From Saccoglossus kowalevskii (lineage: Eukaryota > Hemichordata > Enteropneusta > Harrimaniidae), in contig NW_003107597.1 in the NCBI RefSeq assembly GCF_000003605.2, positions 123,071 to 180,788 on the forward strand: DNA of 57,718 nucleotides. The letters are read 5' to 3'. Shown piece after piece: positions 13,150 to 47,059 of this stretch (position 1 is its first letter; each line of letters starts with the position of its first letter). Both the position numbers and the translations under genes were made by a program. A model generated the notes under the pieces. The model did no database searches, was not told the DNA's origin, and was given only the letters and a program-made list of their open reading frames with translations.

Positions 13150-13357
13150 TTTCTGTAAAAGGGTTAATTATTCATTGGGTTTTAATTTTGCTTATTTCGC
13201 TGACTGGAAAATGCGCTAATTTAAGACCCAGTAAATATGTAAAATTTAGCATAGAACACATTAAATGATAAAACCGTGAAATTAAAATCCAATGAATATG
13301 CCTGAAATGGTGAATCAGCGAAATTTGAACGCAGTGAAAAGTAGTCATTTACGGTAA
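13150..13357. mobile_element. MITE, 'ctgtaaaagggttaattatt' family
   Basis: Begins with ctgtaaaagggttaattatt and ends with an inverted counterpart (aaaagtagtcatttacggta). It contains paired internal segments 'attgggttttaatttt' / 'attaaaatccaatgaatat' in inverted orientation. The same sequence recurs in DHX9 intron DNA at 31194-31350 and, more diverged, at 53212-53418. It is non-autonomous; no transposase is present. Confidence 0.7.
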
Positions 13358-13794
13358 TATTGTTTTATAAAATTATTTGTTTTATTTACACTATGAATTC
13401 CAGTGAACAAATCATATCGTTTGAGCAAAGAGAAATTTCATTGTAAATTTGTTTAAAATGTATATTTTATTTCATTCACTGTGTTGCTATTTTTTGTCCC
13501 AAAATATGACTTAGAGCCGATATTTCTTTTTTCGCTCGGGAGAATGTCTGAAAACGCTGAAGAAAGTGTAGTTATTATTGTGTATTATTATTAAGAAATA
13601 CTGGATATCATATAATCCTAGTTTGAATTCAACATAGAGGGTTTCAAGGACTTAAGAGCCAAAATTTCGGATTATTATAATCCCTATGACGAATGGGTTA
13701 ATTTCTAACCTAACGAGGGTTGAACTCCAGGAAGTTCACGATTCCTCGGGTGAATTTTCAACAGACATTACGGGAGATTCCAGCTACCGTAGAC

Positions 13795-14070
13795 TTGTTA
13801 AAATCTCAAGACTGCGACTTTGGGGACATTGGTTTACGGGTTCCGTAAGAAATGTGTGTGTGTAAATGTGTAAGGTCAACACCAGGATGGCGCATTATTT
13901 ACTTATTTATTTTAAATGTATTATTATGATATAATGGAATTCATATTTGTATGACATGTGTCCGAAAATGCGTCACCTTCGTGCTTCGTACAGTCTTGAT
14001 AATCGATTCAAATAGTTCTTTACGTCAATGTAATTCGTTAAAGTGACGTCTACGCTGGTGAGTGATAAGA
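13795..14070 (+). repeat. Dispersed repeat, copy C ('ggttaacgggtc' family)
   Basis: Shares 'gactgcgactttggggacattggtttacgggttc' (in pieces) and the following 'aaggtcaacaccagg' and 'aaaatgcgtcaccttcgtgc' with copies at 8220 and 8915. It is more diverged than the other two. Confidence 0.5.
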
Positions 14071-14389
14071 GGATGTAGTGACCCGTAATTATAGATGCAT
14101 GCACTATGTTTCCTTTTCAAAATATTCGAATCCACATTGAATTTAGTTATTATCAGGTGCTGCATTCAATAATGAGAAATACTAACATCCCATGTTATCA
14201 ATTATTTATTTGTCCATTTAGCGTTTGGTCACCTGTTATATTTAAGCGATTGAAATAAACATAGACGTAAAACGTGATCGGAGCCTCGTTAATATCCTGT
14301 CTTTATTGGAAAATTCACAAATTAAAAATAAAATTTATACCATTTGCACTCAGTATAAGTTGATGATACTACATTCAATTTTCCTGATC

Positions 14390-15125
14390 TACCAAATTAC
14401 ATTTCCGGCCTCTCGTACTACTTTTCAGCTTTCTAAAATAACCTTTCCAACTTTGCAGGAGTCTTTCTTGCCTTCTTAAACGACTCTACGAACTTTCCTT
14501 GCAACTATCTCGGTCTCCAATGCAACATTTAAGACTACGCAAGCAACTTTTCAGACGTTCCAAAATACTTGTGAACCTTTCATAAAGTCCTGCATTCGCT
14601 AATTGTCGAACCTTTCCCGTTTTTCGAAACACCTTTTGTGACTTGCGACTTTTGACAGGAAGTACTAGTATTTCCTGTATTATCAAACAGCATTGTGAGC
14701 TTTACTGCCCTCCAAAGCAACTTTTTGTACTTTGTAGACAACTTTCCTGTCTTCTCAAACCGCTTTGCGAACTTTTCATAGAAGTTTTCCGTATTCCAAT
14801 GCAACTTTCACGACTTTATTGGCTTCTTTCCTCATCTAATAATAAAATAATTTCCCGCCTCCCAATACTAATTTTCTACCTTTGCAGACGATTTTCTTTT
14901 ATCTTTTAAAACCACTTTGTGAATTTTTCATACAACTTTTCCGCCTTGCTATACAATTTTTATGACTTTTCAGAGGACATTTTTTTTTACATCTCAAACA
15001 AATTTCTCGCCTCTCAAAGCCACTTTTGCAAACGACTATTTTGTCGTTTGAAACCACTTTGCGAACTTTTCAAACAACTTTTCCGCTTTTCAAAGCAACT
15101 TTTATGACCTTCCAAACAACTTCCC
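14390..15125 (-). repeat. Degenerate satellite array, higher-order unit about 130-152 bp
   Basis: Reads as repeated 'caacttttccgcctttcaaa', 'gcaacttttatgac' and 'aaccactttgcgaacttttc' segments. The anchor 'aac-c(a/g)ctttg-gaac' recurs near 14478, 14627, 14759, 14911 and 15053, giving 142-152 bp between the last three and about 130-150 bp earlier. Within each unit there are shorter subunits of about 30 bp. The same motif, in reverse complement, is at 42690-43070 and 46860-47050, so it is a family. Long open frames across it (on both strands) arise from the low-complexity repeat and are not taken as genes. Confidence 0.7.
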
Positions 15126-15299
15126 ACTGAATCGTTCTTGAAAGAACTTCACATGCGCACAAGCATTTTTAGCTTTCTTTCGTTCTTTTTTATCACAAGC
15201 TCGGCATAAATAGTTATGTCATAGTTAATATATTTAAGTATTTTTTTTAAATAACAACATCATGTTCCAAGAAAAGAATAAAAGTTTATTGCGAGAATG

Positions 15300-15480
15300 T
15301 CCCAGAGTATGCACGTAGTGGGAGAGCGTCCGCTATCTTGAAAATACAGCGTAATCGTTCCATATTTGGAATTTACATTTCTTATACATGTATATGTTAG
15401 GATGCAGATACTCTGCGCATTATCACAAAATTATGCAATGATGTAACTTATGGCGATACGATGACATATGTATATTAATA
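15300..15480 (+). repeat. Dispersed repeat, copy 1 ('atttggaatt.gcatttcct' family)
   Basis: Contains 'ccatatttggaatttacatttc', a middle 'tgcgcattatcacaaaatta' and 'gatgtaacttatggcgatac' followed by 'gatgacatatgta'. It aligns end to end with 18637-18812 (+) and the reverse complement of 39315-39490. No coding potential and no clear terminal repeat; it may be a SINE or MITE. Confidence 0.6.
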
Positions 15481-15489
15481 ACGGATATA

Positions 15490-16450
15490 TATATATATAT
15501 ACCATAGAAGAAACGCTACTTGGGTCTCCTCGCAATGCCTCTCCGCCAATTATTCATGCGATTTAGACTCGGGTTTCCGTGAATATCAAGTGATTTCTAC
15601 TTGAATGCATGACAAGAAACATTTATTCTTGATTGCGCCCTCTATTGTCAAGAAGGACTAATCTTTTTGTTTATAACTTAAAACAATTTTTTTATAGTTA
15701 CCTATAAATTTAATTTCGTATGTCACGTGGAGATTGAGAAATTCATTCCTGATTGTATTTAGCTTATTTGTATTTCACCATGATATAACTTTGTAATTAT
15801 ATTACTAGTATCGGGTCTTTTATATTCTTTTCTGCAATGTTCTTTCGTTTTTGTTTTGAGGCTATTTCGCACACTCAGCTCAGTAAAACACTCGATATAT
15901 TGTACATGTATGACTTTCTGTGTGTAGTGACTTACTACCATGTTCATCCCCTACCCCACCCCCCACCCTCTGTCTTAATTTCTTCCTCATCTTCCTTCTT
16001 GTTCCTCGGATCGCGGCACTCGACCTTGCCCCATATGTGATCTCGATGTTATTTTCGATAGTATTTTTAACCCAGATTATACCGAGTCTGGGGTTGATGT
16101 GGGTATCAATGTTCCAGGATTTGCCCCATACTTTCTCTCCAAAACCCGTGGTGGGAGGGGTCGCATTTCTTGCAGTACTCGGGTCATTTATAGCGCCAAC
16201 AGTAGTTAGTCCCGTACCTTCAAGCAACGCGAGAGTTTGAACTCGGTTAAAAAAAAATCACACGCCGATGCCGGCTTTCTGATGTTGTGTTGTTGTCTTC
16301 CACAAACACTGGTGTGAAACAGGTGAAGTATTCTTTACGAGAACACAAACCAATGTTAAGATGTATACATAGCGTGATTTTATAATGAATCGGCAAGACT
16401 CTTTGACCAGAATGACTCCGATTGTCGATTTCTGTCTTTATGATTGCTCT
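15490..16450. other. Unrecognised DNA with overlapping open frames on both strands
   Basis: At about 15880-16240 a 106-codon frame (+) and a 115-codon frame (-) overlap. Neither shows a known domain. The + frame is hydrophobic, probably because of the C/T-rich stretch near 15950-16010. Either could be a decayed element. A (TA)n tract is near 15488-15500. Confidence 0.3.
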
Positions 16451-16454
16451 GCCA

Positions 16455-16478
16455 ACAGTCCCTCTATAGAGGGACTGT
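16455..16478. repeat. 24-bp perfect palindrome
   Basis: acagtccctcta immediately followed by its exact reverse complement (tagagggactgt), with no spacer. It could form a cruciform or bind a dimeric protein; its function is unknown. Confidence 0.8.
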
Positions 16479-17072
16479 GCTCTGCCTCTGTTTTTGGCAC
16501 TGCACACTGTACCCCAGACTGTACATTCTGTGTGTTTAGTTTGCATTTAATTTTAAAAATAGCTTCTACACCCGTCTAAAATCAACGCCATGTCATGGAA
16601 TTACAAATCATGTAGTGTCGCGACTATGTGTAATACAGTCTATTACAGATCTACGACTGTACACATTGTTTTGTTGATTTTACTAGTAATATTTTTACTT
16701 TCCCAAAAGTCATTGTTGCGCCAATAAATAAATTTAAAAGAAAGATTGTCCATTTTGCCCGATAATAGCGAGTTAAATACTGTATAGCACCATTGCTAAA
16801 ATCCCTTGACAAATCTGCAGGGCCAGAAGTTCTCTAGGCCATTAGCCCTGAGTACAGTCCTGTGAGAGTAGACGAAATTTACATTCCCTTGTCGGGTGCC
16901 CTGGATCCTGCTATAAAATAAATGTGGTGGATGTGCAAGACTGAATGCATTCAGTGCTGTTTCTGGCCATCATTTGTTTGTGTTTGCTTCATCTGTTTTG
17001 TCGAAAACAGTGTGCACTAATTTGCTGCACTTAAGCAGGATTAATGGCAGTGTTTGAGTGGTCAGCCAACTA

Positions 17073-17805
17073 GGAGTGAATAGTTGCGTTCACGCACAGC
17101 TTCTTAGCACGGGCTAAGAGGTCAAATTCCTTAGCCCGTGCTAAGAAAACGTGCGTGAACGCTTAGCACGGGCTAAGGAATGCTGAGTACGGGTTAAATC
17201 TGATCCGAATTTAAGACATGCTCTAGACCCTTAGCACAGGCTAACGAAGTATGCGCGAATGCTTAGCCCAGGGCTGAGCGCCTTCTGCGGCGACCTTTGG
17301 GTGTGAAAATTATGCATGTGATCAAATACATCCAACTTTCTCATTCCCATGTTCGTATAACGACTCTATTCCACCAGTCATTACTCCGCGCTTGCTTCCA
17401 CACTGATCGGCTCGCTGTAGTAGAGCGTACAGCAGCTCCAATTGTAGACAAAATAAATTTGGTTCGCTGTCTACAACATGCATTAATAAAACTCTGTATT
17501 CTGTTGCGCCGTTGTATACTGTTTCCGTGCATCCAAATAAATTGAGTCCGTCTTCTCCCGCGTTCCTGTGCACGTAGCTTCAAAATTAGAACGAAACATG
17601 CCAGCAGCAGAAATAGAACCTCGTGTTATCCATTTTTCGTTCGTAAATATCGGCTTACCAAAGGTCATCGACTGATAGCGCCCCTTAGCCCTCTATGTGC
17701 GTGGATGCAATTGGGTCTAGCCGAAATGCAAAAATGTTAGATAAACCTAAATCAGCTTAAATCTTAGCCCGTACTTCGTGTAACGTGAACACAACTATAA
17801 TCACC
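17073..17805 (-). mobile_element. PIF/Harbinger-like DNA transposon relic with long terminal inverted repeats
   Basis: The left end 'tagttgcgttcacgcac...cttagcacgggctaag' (from about 17080) is mirrored at the right end (about 17763-17802: cttagcccgtacttcgtgta, then acgtgaacacaacta). Further copies of cttagcacgggctaag, direct and inverted, lie at 17105-17275, so the left end is a nested palindrome cluster. The interior encodes a transposase fragment on the minus strand. The element is too short for a full Harbinger transposase plus its Myb-like partner, so it is a deleted copy. It ends less than 150 bp from the DHX9 start-codon exon. Confidence 0.65.
17281..17668 (-). pseudogene. N-terminal fragment of a Harbinger-type transposase
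   Basis: On the minus strand two overlapping frames give QERGRRRTQFIWMHG, then RRNRIQSFINAC and finally ARSNDWWNRVVIRTWE. The last segment matches the conserved N-terminal 'R-S-x-x-WW-x-x-V' region preceding the DDE nuclease of PIF/Harbinger transposases. The DDE catalytic domain is missing; reading frames shift (an alternative frame 17483-17668 stays open). The call rests on motif recall and should be tested by profile search. Confidence 0.5.
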
Positions 17806-17951
17806 CACCCAGACCCCGGGCTACCTCTCTAATTCTACTATACTTGTCAGTAATGCAAGTCATCCTTTTCCCCATCCCCTATTTGTCATTGCAATATTTA
17901 AAAAAATCATCCATTCATAAAGTGTCAATTTACCATTTATAATTTTTTCAG
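17806..17951 (+). other. DHX9 upstream intron end / acceptor before the start codon
   Basis: Directly before the ATG, a polypyrimidine run and AG (attttttcag, ending at 17951) form a good splice acceptor. The start codon therefore lies 7 nt into an exon (exon start 17952), and a 5' untranslated exon plus promoter must lie further upstream, perhaps beyond or within the Harbinger-like element. I cannot locate that exon. Confidence 0.55.
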
Positions 17952-17958
17952 CAAGACA

Positions 17959-41827
<23,869 letters not shown>

Positions 41828-42184
41828 TATCAAAATTAGAAGAATCAGTAATCAAGACACTGATTCATGAATAATCAATTTTGTTCAGTAATGTAATTTT
41901 ACTTCATCAAACTTTTAAAAGTATTTTTCACTGGGAAAATGGGAAATAGCTCTATAAAATTTTTGTCAAATTAGTGACAACAAAAATTAATTATACCAGA
42001 CATCTTTGATTATTTTCATAGAACAAACTATGTTGCAACCACAACAACATGTCATTGGTTTTATATGAGTAACTGCCTTTTATCTTTGTTTTTATTAGTA
42101 CTTGAAATGTCCTGTGATGTATTGTTCACAAGGTAGCAAGCCCAGGAGGATTAGAAGACTTTGTTCATTGTTTGGGGGGGAGGC

Positions 42185-42190
42185 AATAAA
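42185..42190 (+). terminator. Candidate DHX9 polyadenylation signal
   Basis: AATAAA 358 bp after the stop codon, followed by 'acatgttttgtttac' about 25-45 bp downstream. No better hexamer lies between the stop and this site. Confidence 0.5.
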
Positions 42191-42243
42191 GATTGAAAGA
42201 TTGCTTGCTACAATCACATGTTTTGTTTACATTCTTCATATTT

Positions 42244-42560
42244 TGAATACAAGTGTATGTGGTTCACAATCTCTGTATGAATACATGTGTTTGTATTAAA
42301 ATCTACATATGAATAGGAATGTGTGGTGTGCAATCTCCATATGAATACAAGTGCATGGTTTACAATATACATTTACAATCTACATATAATGAAAGTATGT
42401 AGTTTACAATCTACATATAAATACCAGTGTGTGGTTTACAATCTCCATGTGAATACAATGAATACAAGTGTGTAGTTTACAATCTTTCACAAGAAGGTTG
42501 TGGCAATAAAATACTATCCCTTATGAATAAAGTGTGTGGTTTACATTGGCCATGTGTATA
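42244..42560 (+). repeat. Minisatellite, unit about 32 bp, 3' of DHX9
   Basis: Units of 'gtttacaatctccatatgaa' plus 'tacaagtgtgtg' recur with spacings of about 32-46 bp (for example tttacaatctac near 42403, tttacaatctcc near 42435 and tttacaatcttt near 42476). Confidence 0.75.
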
Positions 42561-42689
42561 TCAATACAACCAGCTGTTGTAACTATTGTTTCAGTCGCAC
42601 ACATAGTCGTAATTTGCGAGTGGTTTACAATATTCATATGATAGTGAATGTTGATTACACTCACTGACATAAATGCCATCTGCTAATTC

Positions 42690-43070
42690 AAAAAGTCTAT
42701 TTGGATGGTGGGAACATTGCCTGGAAAAGCAGATGCTAAGTTTCAAAAGTAGCTTTCAAAGGTACAAAAAGTTTGAAAATTCGCTTTAGGGGTGGAAAGC
42801 CACTTACGAAGTTCAAACAAATTGTATTGAATCCATGAAGGTTGCCTCAAATGTCACGAAAGCCATCTGCAAACTTTAAAAGTCGCAGGGAACTAAACAA
42901 ATTAAAAAATCACTTGGAAAGGTCAAGAAAGTTTCAAATATATTTGAAATTGAGAACGTTTCTTGAGAAGTCTCAAAAACCATCTTTGAAGTTTCGAAAA
43001 CCACTTGGAATGTAGACAGTGGCTGGAAAAGTCATGAAAGCCATATGCAAAGATCAAACACATTCTCCAA
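42690..43070 (+). repeat. Degenerate satellite, left part (same family as 14.4-15.1 kb, inverse orientation)
   Basis: Recurring 'gtcacgaaagccatctgcaa', 'cttggaaaggtcaagaaagt' and 'gtggctggaaaagtcatgaa' segments are the reverse complement of the 14390-15125 motifs. It adjoins the 3' end of the LINE relic. Confidence 0.6.
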
Positions 43071-43113
43071 TCACGCTGTTTGGTGTTCTCATAGAAACAC
43101 CAAGAAATGATCT

Positions 43114-43560
43114 TCAAGCCAAGAGATGAACACGTTTTAAGTGGTCGTATTTTTGGAAGCCCCAAATTTCAGCGCCGTAAGTCAAAATAGGGATGATTTT
43201 GGTGTCGAAAATTTTAAAATAAACATCGTATGGGAGTGATTTTAACAGTGATAAAGATCGAAGTGTGTACAAAAGAACTTTTCTAGCTTGATGTGCCAAT
43301 AATTTGGTTGCATAAAATAATTTTTGAGAAAACAGAAGGCCAAGATATTTATAATACGACACAGTTTCAACCACTTCGCCCTGGTACGTCCATTTCTCGT
43401 TCTTGCATAAATGTCCCCCACTCTTAAAAACAATAATCTTAGTTTTCCTTAAATTCACTGACATATTCCAGTTATCAAAATGTAAATCAAGTTTCATTTC
43501 AAGACGCTGAATACCGCTAATGAAATCGGCTACTAATGCTACATCATCAGAGAAAAGGAG
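43114..43560 (-). pseudogene. LINE reverse transcriptase, catalytic DD and thumb region
   Basis: The longest intact piece of the LINE relic. Upstream of the 127-codon frame, FSDDVALVADF supplies the two catalytic aspartates. The frame then gives KTKIIVFKSGGHL, YYKYLGLLFS and ILTYGAEIWGF, the conserved palm/thumb elements of LINE polymerases. It ends at a stop and is not joined to the rest of the domain without frameshifts. Confidence 0.75.
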
Positions 43561-46439
43561 ACAAAATAATTCTACAAGATCTGGAAATAAATGAAAACAA
43601 TAGAAATCAGATTGTTCAGCTCATAACTTAATTCATTAATAAATAAATAAAGAGAATAGAAAGGGGCCTAACACATACAGCCCTGCCGTATACCTATGGA
43701 GCAGTTAAATTAACCTCAGACTTGTATTACGAGTGTGAGTCCTAACACACGATTGGTATTTGCATAGATATAATGTAATACTTTGAACATCTTCCCCGTT
43801 GACACCCCCCCCCCCCCCATGAGCAAAACATACTACAATCTTTGTCTTTCCACGGTGTTAAATGCTTTGGACAAATTACACAATACAATTTATCACGTTT
43901 CTTGGTAATATATGTTATCAAATGTCAATAATCATGCCTAAACCCAGCCTGTGCCTCGTCGATTTTCCCCCAAAGCATTCCCCCAAAAAGTTAAGCGTGC
44001 ATTTAATATGGATGAAAAAATCTTACTAAAAATACCAAGTAGCGATATCGCTCTATAATTACCTGGATCATTCTTTGGACCATTTTTTATAAATGGGAAC
44101 GATAATCGCCTTTGACCACTCAATTGGAACAACACCAGATTAAAATATTTTATTAAAAAGCACTAGTAAATATGGCAACAGAAACTGAATAGAACTTTTA
44201 AAAAATTCCCCAAGAAGAACGTCTGGTCCTGGGGATTCACTATTTTCGATTCTGTGATTGGGCCATTCTAAATATCCCAATCAATCTCCCTGTTATACGT
44301 AAAGGTATCAACTGATTCCAAATAACTTAACAATTCGGTGTTATAAATAAACACATTATTTGTTGTCGAGATAAAATAGAGAATTGATTTGGTTGTATAT
44401 TAGATAAAATGGTGTTTTTTTTCGGAAAACAATACCTCTAATCGTGGGCCAGAACTGTTTAATACTGTTTGTATAAAAGACATTACTAGTATGTTTGCTT
44501 TCTGTCTATCAATGTAAGATTGCTTTCAGTGCTTTCTCTCACGGCAAGTGTATTTAAATGTGTTGCGCGCACTCTAATAAGCTCTCAAATGGTCAGGGTG
44601 GTTTGTACGCCAAAATCTCCGTAACAATTTATATTTTTGCTCTTTGAGCGTTCAACATGTGGTGTAAAACCATATCGGTTGGCCACGCTTACCTCCAAAA
44701 TTGGAAGATGTCATGCGACTTTCTACTACATTAAGCCTACTTTTGACAGAAAGAGAATTGGTATTGAATTGGTAAAAGAATTACTAGTACTACGGTTTCC
44801 TAAACAGCTAAATTTGCTTTGATCCCTCCCCACTTTTGGGTTGCGTGTGAATGCTACTCCCGGTCTGTAACGCTGTTAACAAGGAAGGTAAACAATAAAG
44901 GCAGGTGGTCAGATTCCGACCGCGATGCTATGGAAATATCTAGTATTTTATAAAACAGATGTGGAAACTATGACATAATCAACTATGTTCGTACCATTAT
45001 GTGTGATGCATGTGAAGTCACTTACACCTGCTTGATTACCAAGTTTGCCGTTTAACATGTGTACTCCAAAAGTATAACACAGCTAAAAAAAAAAAACGCC
45101 CAAATAAATTGATTTCTGTATTTTTAGATACACGTGGTATGTGAAAAGGGTCTTCCGCATACCCAGCTTAACGATCTACTACATAATTTGGATTATCATG
45201 AAAAGGTAATTGACTTCATTGGCTTTTCTACTGTCAAATTTTTTTACCTCCATGATTTATCTAATTCAGATTCCAAGATTCCAGTGTTAGTGTCTTAATT
45301 GCGATAGGACGTGGACGTATGCGGGGGATATATACACTCACATAAAGAATGTCTTTCTTCTCATTGAAAAGCTCCCCTTTAAACAATAAAACTATACAAT
45401 CATTTTACATATTTGATTAAACCATTCTTGATTAGAACACTCATCCCGCCAACAAAACGACCACGTGTGGAGATTCTTGGCCTAGATCAACTGAAAAAAG
45501 TGAAACCAGTAAGTTGATCAATAAATTGGTCGTCATTCTCAACCCAAGTTAAATAAAAGGATTATATCGTAATTACAAATAAAATCAACAAAATCAGGGG
45601 AGTATACTAGTAATTTACTTTTTAGCCTTCTAACGTTCCTGGAAATGAATTTCAGTTCTGTCTGTCCGTGGCCGAATTCCTATTCTGAAGCAATGTCGTT
45701 ATTAGCTGCAAGCATTTTTTGTAAGCTAGTTCTTGGTTCTTCTGTCCTCGGTGATATTTGTTCACTGGCACCAAGACTGCGATCGGGTTCGGAGTTTACG
45801 CTTTCGGTTCTATCCACTTTATCACTATCAAACGCTACCAATCTACCATTCTTATAATATCCCTTTCGGCTCTGTTTCCTCAGATTGTTTAGATATCTCT
45901 GTTGCCGTTTTGTTTTGTCAGCGCCATTACCAATGCCATCCACTTTTAAGTCAGTACGCGCAGAAAGAGCCAACAATCGTCATCAAAATGATGAAATTCC
46001 ATGATGTTTACGGTGCACTCAATCTGATAAACTAGTTTTGGCTTTTTTTTGTTTGTATTTTGGGATATTTATTTTATTTTATTTTGATCTAGTATTTATT
46101 TGTTGATATGTTTTTGAAGTTTTGGTAGTTGCGAAAGCAGTGGCTGGCGATAGTTAAAAATATACCGAATCACAAGTACGTAACAAAAAATACAAAATAA
46201 TTAAAAAAAATAGTAAAAGTAAAATAAATATATAAAATATAGTACACTTTACAATACATCAGATTTTAATCAGATTGGATGCGCTCTCACGATATCACGT
46301 TTTATCCAGGTTTTGGCTTTAGACCGTCAACATCAATTTGGTTAATATTTGCAGTCTCTTTTAAGCCCGACAGCAATTTTGTTATTTCGCGTAGACCAGT
46401 TTTTATTACAGGTCTGCTGTAACTTATCCTGTGTCGTTT

Positions 46440-46634
46440 TCATCTTTCGAGATATACTTCCATTTTACCGTTGAGTTCTTTACTAATTTTGCGCAATTCC
46501 GTCATATTTTCTGAATTACTATCAACCGTGCGTGAATTTGTGTAAGAGCCTGGATTAGCGCCGGGATTTAATTCAATATTACCGATACACAACAGCACCA
46601 GGATACGTTTCATATTGCTTCCATTGTCATGCAA
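46440..46634 (-). pseudogene. LINE N-terminal leader with degraded 2A-like motif
   Basis: 64-codon frame on the minus strand: a hydrophobic lead (RILVLLCIG), then NIELNPGA, then a Ser/Thr/Asn stretch and a charged coiled-coil-like end. 2A-like ribosome-skipping sequences ending in NPG-P are known at the N-terminus of some LINEs of sea urchins and lancelets. Here the expected acidic residue before I-E is Asn and the final Pro is Ala, so it should not skip. Confidence 0.5.
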
Positions 46635-46778
46635 AATTGCCGTGTAAAATTGCCAATTCTTGCTCGGCAGGCTTCAACAGAGATACCCATTGCACCAATA
46701 TTCTCCACTTAGAACGAGTCAGTAATCACACTGCCGATGGTTCTGCATGAACTCAATAACGCAATAACGCTTGGAAAG

Positions 46779-46782
<4 letters not shown>

Positions 46783-46812
<30 letters not shown>
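46783..46812 (+). repeat. Homopolymer A30
   Basis: Thirty consecutive a. It could be the tail of a + strand retrocopy or of an element now unrecognisable, or simple slippage. It lies at the 5' side of the minus-strand LINE, so it is not that LINE's own tail. Confidence 0.85.
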
Positions 46813-46814
<2 letters not shown>

Positions 46815-46859
46815 TACGGGAGCAGAGATTCGCAACTCTGTGTTCATTAACACCCTCAA

Positions 46860-47050
46860 CGACCAAAGTAACTTTGAAAGGCTGGAAAGTTATCTGAAAA
46901 GATCCCGTAAACCATCTGACGTGTTCGTAAAGTAACTTTGTAAGGAAGGAAAGTTGCCTGAAAATTCATGAAGGCTGTCTGAAGAATTCTTACATTAACT
47001 TTGGAAGGCAGAAGAGTTGTGTGAAAAGATCACGAAAGCCATCTTACGAG
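46860..47050 (+). repeat. Degenerate satellite, right part
   Basis: Units 'aagtaactttgaaaggctgg', 'aaagttatctgaaaagatcc' and 'gaaaagatcacgaaagccat', in the same orientation as 42690-43070 and inverse to 14390-15125. With the 42690 block it brackets the LINE relic. Confidence 0.6.
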
Positions 47051-47059
47051 TTCAATGTG

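Larger units (their letters stand above)
43110..46640 (-). mobile_element. Relic of a non-LTR retrotransposon (LINE), antisense
   Basis: On the minus strand, 5' to 3'. 46634-46440 has an N-terminal peptide with a 2A-like tail (NIELNPG). 45976-45680 is a basic/acidic ORF1-like piece with RKGYYKNGRLV. About 45480 encodes FVGGMSVLIKNG, resembling the 'GG-[IV]-x-x-[YL]-I-[KR]-x' turn of the apurinic-type endonuclease. 44290-43110 is reverse transcriptase: ESPGPDVLLGEFFK, PIEWSKAIIVPIYK, NDPGNYRAISLLGIFSKIF, EAQAGF, FLFSLFINELSYEL, FSDDVALVAD (the catalytic DD segment) and the downstream YLGLLFS and ILTYGAEIWGF. Stops, frameshifts and deletions interrupt it. The clade is uncertain (CR1/Jockey-like). 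Confidence 0.75.

Noticed and set aside
14643-15107. Two frames of 88 and 62 codons that look like repeated hydrophobic peptide
   Set aside because: They lie inside the degenerate satellite, and the repetition follows the DNA unit rather than a protein domain.
15880-16240. Overlapping 106- and 115-codon frames as genes
   Set aside because: No domain, no splice context and opposite-strand overlap; composition-driven (C/T-rich stretch). Left as unrecognised DNA.
45120-45300. + strand peptide-like stretch (HTQLNDLLHNLDYHEK...) as an exon
   Set aside because: It reads open for about 55 codons, but no family or convincing flanking splice sites were recognised and it lies within the antisense LINE relic.
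46783-46812. A30 as the poly(A) tail of the LINE relic
   Set aside because: The LINE runs on the minus strand with its 3' end near 43.1 kb, so a + strand A run at its 5' side cannot be its tail.
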